Assembly: GCF_003014615.1 (NCBI RefSeq)
Contig: NZ_PYGI01000013.1
Location: 1 to 64,000 of the forward strand
Length of the DNA stretch: 64,000 nucleotides
Direction: 5' to 3'
From: Marinobacterium halophilum
GTDB taxonomy: Bacteria; Pseudomonadota; Gammaproteobacteria; Pseudomonadales; Balneatricaceae
Positions 61,341-64,000 of the stretch are shown here, piece after piece. The notes beneath the pieces were generated by a model. The model did no database searches. It saw only the letters and a list, made by a program, of their open reading frames with translations, and was not told the DNA's origin. How positions within the stretch are numbered: the first letter of the stretch is position 1; each line of letters begins with the position of its first letter. A program made the translations under genes and the position numbers.

Positions 61341-62993
61341 TCATGACGCCATGCTCAATGGCAAGGATTGGGTTTCGTCATCCTCACCATCGTTGCGCAG
61401 TCGTCGGCTGCGCAGACGCTCGATAGCTTCCAATAACAGGTCGCCTTGCCACGCGCGCGGATCTTGATGCAGATGATGATCCAGATCCAGCACCAGGAAA
61501 TCGAGCGTTTGGCTGTGTCCCGCTTCACACAGGGCTTCCAGGCTGTCTATGCTGTGCTCCGGCCAGAAGTTCTGACCCCATTCGACCAGGCGTAAGCGAG
61601 TGGTTTCTGCATCGTTCTGCTGGCACGCGATTGCCAGTGCCTGGAACGTGTTGCGTTCGGCGCGCTGGTGCGACAGCAGCAGTTTCTGAGTGCGGCGGTG
61701 CTCTTCCTCTTTGCCTTCCAGTTGGCTGCGACTTTTGACCTGGCGCAGTTGGTGCCAGCTATGGGCCCAGCCACTGAAACCGATTACGCACAGCACGCCC
61801 AGGGCGGTGCTTACCAACCACCAGGTGGTCGCGGGCCGGGACGGTTCTGTCGCAGTTGGCACTGTTGTACCGGCGGCATTGAAGGTATCCGGTAATGCAG
61901 GCGTCTGCACCTCAATTTGACGAGGCGGCAACGACGCGGTTGCAGCCCGCTCGGCCAAGGTGTTCCACCAGTGAATATCAATCGGTGGCAGTGTCAATGC
62001 ACCTGGTCCGAGAGGTTCGATCCGTACACGTTCAACGCGGGTGCTGACCAGACCCTGAGCCGTCATGGTTTCAGTCGTGCTGACATCTTCAAGCTGGGCA
62101 AAAAAGGTATCCGCATTGGTGCTGAACAGGTTCGGGAGTGCATCGGCAGGAAGCCCCAATGCCGTCAACGTAATCTCGCGTACGAAACTGTCACCCGGTT
62201 GCAGGTTGGCAGGTGCTTGCCAATTTTCCTCCAGCATCAAGCGTTCTGCCGGCAGCCAGTAGCCGCGGCTGTTCTGATGGGCAGCCGGCATGACTTCGAT
62301 TTCAAAGGTTTCCCTATCGGGTGCGAGGCTATCTTCAGTACTGTCATTGCTGATGATGCCGGGACCGGCGAGAGTGTGCAGTCCGGTAGTGGCAGGGTAA
62401 AGGGCGAAACTCTGTTCCATGACATGCCAGCGTTCGCCATCACGGTCGGCGGTATAACGACGAGGCTCGGTAAGGGTAAAGATCAATGCTCCCGGCAAGG
62501 CAGGGGAGCTGAAGCTCAGTGTCTCTGGCAGCGGGGTGCGCTGAAACAGGCGTGCAGTAAACAGCAACTGCGCATGCGAATAGATTTGATCATTACTGAT
62601 CAGGCTATCCATAAACCGTGTTGCTTCGCGTCCAGGGGTTTCCGCCTTGCCGCTGACCTTGACTTCAAGGGACGTACTAAGCTCGTTGCCCAGACGGATC
62701 TGGGGGATGCGCAGGGTGCCACTGTTGCGAGGTTTAAGCTGCAGATGCCAGCGGGTCCAGACATCACGGCTGGCAGATGCATGGCTGGATACGATCACCT
62801 TCTGGCTACTTTGGATACGGAAATCAGTCTCCAGCGCACTGAGATCAGGGCGTTGCTCAACCTGATCGGAGACTTCCAGCGTCAAGGTCAAGGTATCGGC
62901 AGCGGTCAGCGCATATCGATCAAGAGTGGTCCTTACTTCTGCCGACAGGGCAGGGGACAATATAAATAGCAGCAGTGCCAGCAGTGCACGCAT
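61341..62993 (-). CDS. batD: BatD-family protein
   Basis: The 550-residue protein has a signal peptide (1-18), repeated periplasmic beta domains, one C-terminal membrane helix (WWLVSTALGVLCVIGFSGWAH) and a charged cytoplasmic tail of about 115 residues. This is the BatD layout of the MoxR/BatABCDE systems implicated in stress tolerance. Usually batA and batB lie directly upstream; here the gene starts beside the divergent gdhB, so it is separated from them. ATG 62993 is preferred over the TTG at 62996. Confidence 0.85.
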   Translation of the reverse strand: MRALLALLLFILSPALSAEVRTTLDRYALTAADTLTLTLEVSDQVEQRPDLSALETDFRIQSSQKVIVSSHASASRDVWTRWHLQLKPRNSGTLRIPQIRLGNELSTSLEVKVSGKAETPGREATRFMDSLISNDQIYSHAQLLFTARLFQRTPLPETLSFSSPALPGALIFTLTEPRRYTADRDGERWHVMEQSFALYPATTGLHTLAGPGIISNDSTEDSLAPDRETFEIEVMPAAHQNSRGYWLPAERLMLEENWQAPANLQPGDSFVREITLTALGLPADALPNLFSTNADTFFAQLEDVSTTETMTAQGLVSTRVERVRIEPLGPGALTLPPIDIHWWNTLAERAATASLPPRQIEVQTPALPDTFNAAGTTVPTATEPSRPATTWWLVSTALGVLCVIGFSGWAHSWHQLRQVKSRSQLEGKEEEHRRTQKLLLSHQRAERNTFQALAIACQQNDAETTRLRLVEWGQNFWPEHSIDSLEALCEAGHSQTLDFLVLDLDHHLHQDPRAWQGDLLLEAIERLRSRRLRNDGEDDETQSLPLSMAS

Positions 62994-63131
62994 CAATGAA
63001 CCCGTTCCAAGTAAATGCAGTAGTGGTTTCGACTCATTATCAGTGATGCGCGTGAACAGATCAATTTTGCTGGCGAGTTATGGGCAATTAAAACAGCGAG
63101 ATGACTTCATTAAGACAAAATGCCGGACAAG

Positions 63132-63159
63132 GTGACTTAACTCGCAGGTTAACTATACT
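63132..63159 (+). promoter_or_regulatory. Candidate promoter of gdhB
   Basis: GTGACT (63132-63137) and TATACT (63154-63159) with 16-base spacing, 42 bases before the ATG. Confidence 0.4.
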
Positions 63160-63200
63160 GCGTTGAAATGACCTGTAACCGGATGCCAATGAGGGTGCTT

Positions 63201-64000
63201 ATGTCCCGTCGCGCTGTTGAAAACAAGATGGAAATGCTTAACCAGCTGAAAGAAATGGTGCTGTCCCGGTTACCGCAAAAGCGTGCTGAGCCGCTGCTGC
63301 GATTTATTGATGGTTATTTTCCGCACGCGGCTGAAACCGATCTGCTGCAGTGGCGTGTCGATGATCTTTATGGCGCGACCATGGCTGCCTGGCAATTTAT
63401 GCAGGAAAAACCGGCCGGTGAAACCCGTATTCGTGTATTCAATCCTGATTATGAACGCCATGGCTGGCAGTCGACTCATACGGTAATTGAAGTGCTGCAA
63501 GCCGACATGCCCTTTATTGTCGACTCTTTGCGGATGGAATTAAATCGTCGCAATTTATCCATTCATGCGATTTTGAATACGGTCTTCAGTACCCGGCGTG
63601 ATGAAAGCGGCAAATTGCTGGACCTGCTGGCGCGTGGCAGTCGTGCCAAAGGCGTACAGCATGAATCATTGGTGGCGATTGAGGTGGATCGCCATACTGA
63701 CCCCCAGCAGCTGGATGCCTTGCAGCAGGCGCTGCTTGACGTGCTGAAGGATGTACGGGCGGCGGTGAGCGACTTCGATGCAATGTTGGCCAAGACAGAC
63801 CAGTTGTTGGAAAACTATGCGCACACGCCTGAAGGCTTTGATGCCAAAGATGTCGAGGAAATTCATGACTTCATTCGCTGGTTGAAACAGCACTTCACCT
63901 TCCTCGGATATGATGAATATGTCCTTGAAGGCAAGGGCAAGCAGCAGCGTCTCACACCTGTGGCTGACAGTGGTTTGGGCTTGTTACGCCACCCGACGGG
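63201..64000 (+). CDS. gdhB: NAD-specific glutamate dehydrogenase, large type, N-terminal part
   Basis: Only the first 266 codons are in the window; the full enzyme of this class has about 1600 residues and converts glutamate to 2-oxoglutarate with NAD. The visible part has the family's N-terminal region with DLLQWRVDDLYGATMAAW, ADMPFIVDSLRMELNRR and FIRWLKQHFTFLGYDEY, as in Pseudomonas GdhB. ATG 63201 has GAGGGTG four bases upstream; ATG 63189 is an in-frame alternative. It is divergent from batD, as expected for this lineage. Confidence 0.93.
   Translation, partial: MSRRAVENKMEMLNQLKEMVLSRLPQKRAEPLLRFIDGYFPHAAETDLLQWRVDDLYGATMAAWQFMQEKPAGETRIRVFNPDYERHGWQSTHTVIEVLQADMPFIVDSLRMELNRRNLSIHAILNTVFSTRRDESGKLLDLLARGSRAKGVQHESLVAIEVDRHTDPQQLDALQQALLDVLKDVRAAVSDFDAMLAKTDQLLENYAHTPEGFDAKDVEEIHDFIRWLKQHFTFLGYDEYVLEGKGKQQRLTPVADSGLGLLRHPT

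Noticed and set aside
61917-62969. Plus-strand frame of 350 codons opposite batD
   Set aside because: A shadow; batD shows signal peptide, domains and membrane helix in the real frame.

Overview
The window looks like chromosomal DNA of a marine-type gammaproteobacterium in the Oceanospirillaceae/Marinobacterium neighbourhood. This is an inference from gene content: the block nadK - phosphatase - rhomboid - DUF1315 - DUF2797 - pepN is shared with Pseudomonas and relatives, and a large NAD-dependent glutamate dehydrogenase, two BCCT osmolyte-type transporters and a complete thiosulfate-oxidising sox set are present. Codon use is even and moderately GC-rich, except for AT-rich patches at about 150-1560 and 37260-38340 that look acquired. 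LAYOUT: 1-1560 holds the end of an IS5-type element and two AT-rich orphan genes. 1663-5165 holds a frameshifted short-chain dehydrogenase, a dCache-GGDEF diguanylate cyclase and a CLCA_X-type HExxH protein. 5264-10443 holds a DUF3360 transporter, BCCT transporter 1, ttcA and an ECHDC3-like crotonase. 10467-19647 is a probable catabolic regulon around a LysR regulator: a TauE/SafE exporter, DUF3726 and a 569-residue orphan on the left; an aldehyde dehydrogenase, an M19-like dipeptidase homologue, BCCT transporter 2 and RidA on the right. The same 19-bp palindrome TGATAAG-N5-CTTATCA lies in front of both arms. 19717-25807 holds a histidine-kinase-like protein lacking its catalytic residues, cydABX (cytochrome bd) and a divergent sigma-54 activator. 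25921-32722 holds soxCDXYZA-K-B. 32768-37197 holds a lipoprotein, epmC, a small unknown, a PCu(A)C/Sco copper operon and a PAS/degenerate-GGDEF protein. 37265-48915 is mostly housekeeping: an orphan restriction-like nuclease, solitary trpB, a WGR-like protein, pdxB-pilZ-ATP-NAD kinase-like, htpX, an RNA methyltransferase, an exonuclease-like protein, alaA, a Tag-like glycosylase and syd. 49113-50009 is a nine-gene alternating tRNA-Asp/tRNA-Val array. 50304-64000 holds a PLP enzyme, the nadK...pepN block, a DUF with AlbA_2 domain, a hemerythrin gene behind a perfect FNR box, riboflavin synthase, a TIGR01777 epimerase, batD and the start of gdhB. HOW IT FITS TOGETHER: the sox enzymes would feed electrons from thiosulfate into a respiratory chain, while cytochrome bd, the FNR-controlled hemerythrin and the copper-delivery operon point to a cell that moves between oxic and micro-oxic conditions. 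The best candidates for new biology are the LysR regulon with two unknown-function proteins and a non-canonical M19 enzyme, the apparent sigma-54 control of cydAB by a Cys-rich PAS activator, and the pseudo-histidine kinase. All functional names come from reading sequence motifs and recalling families; no database search was run.
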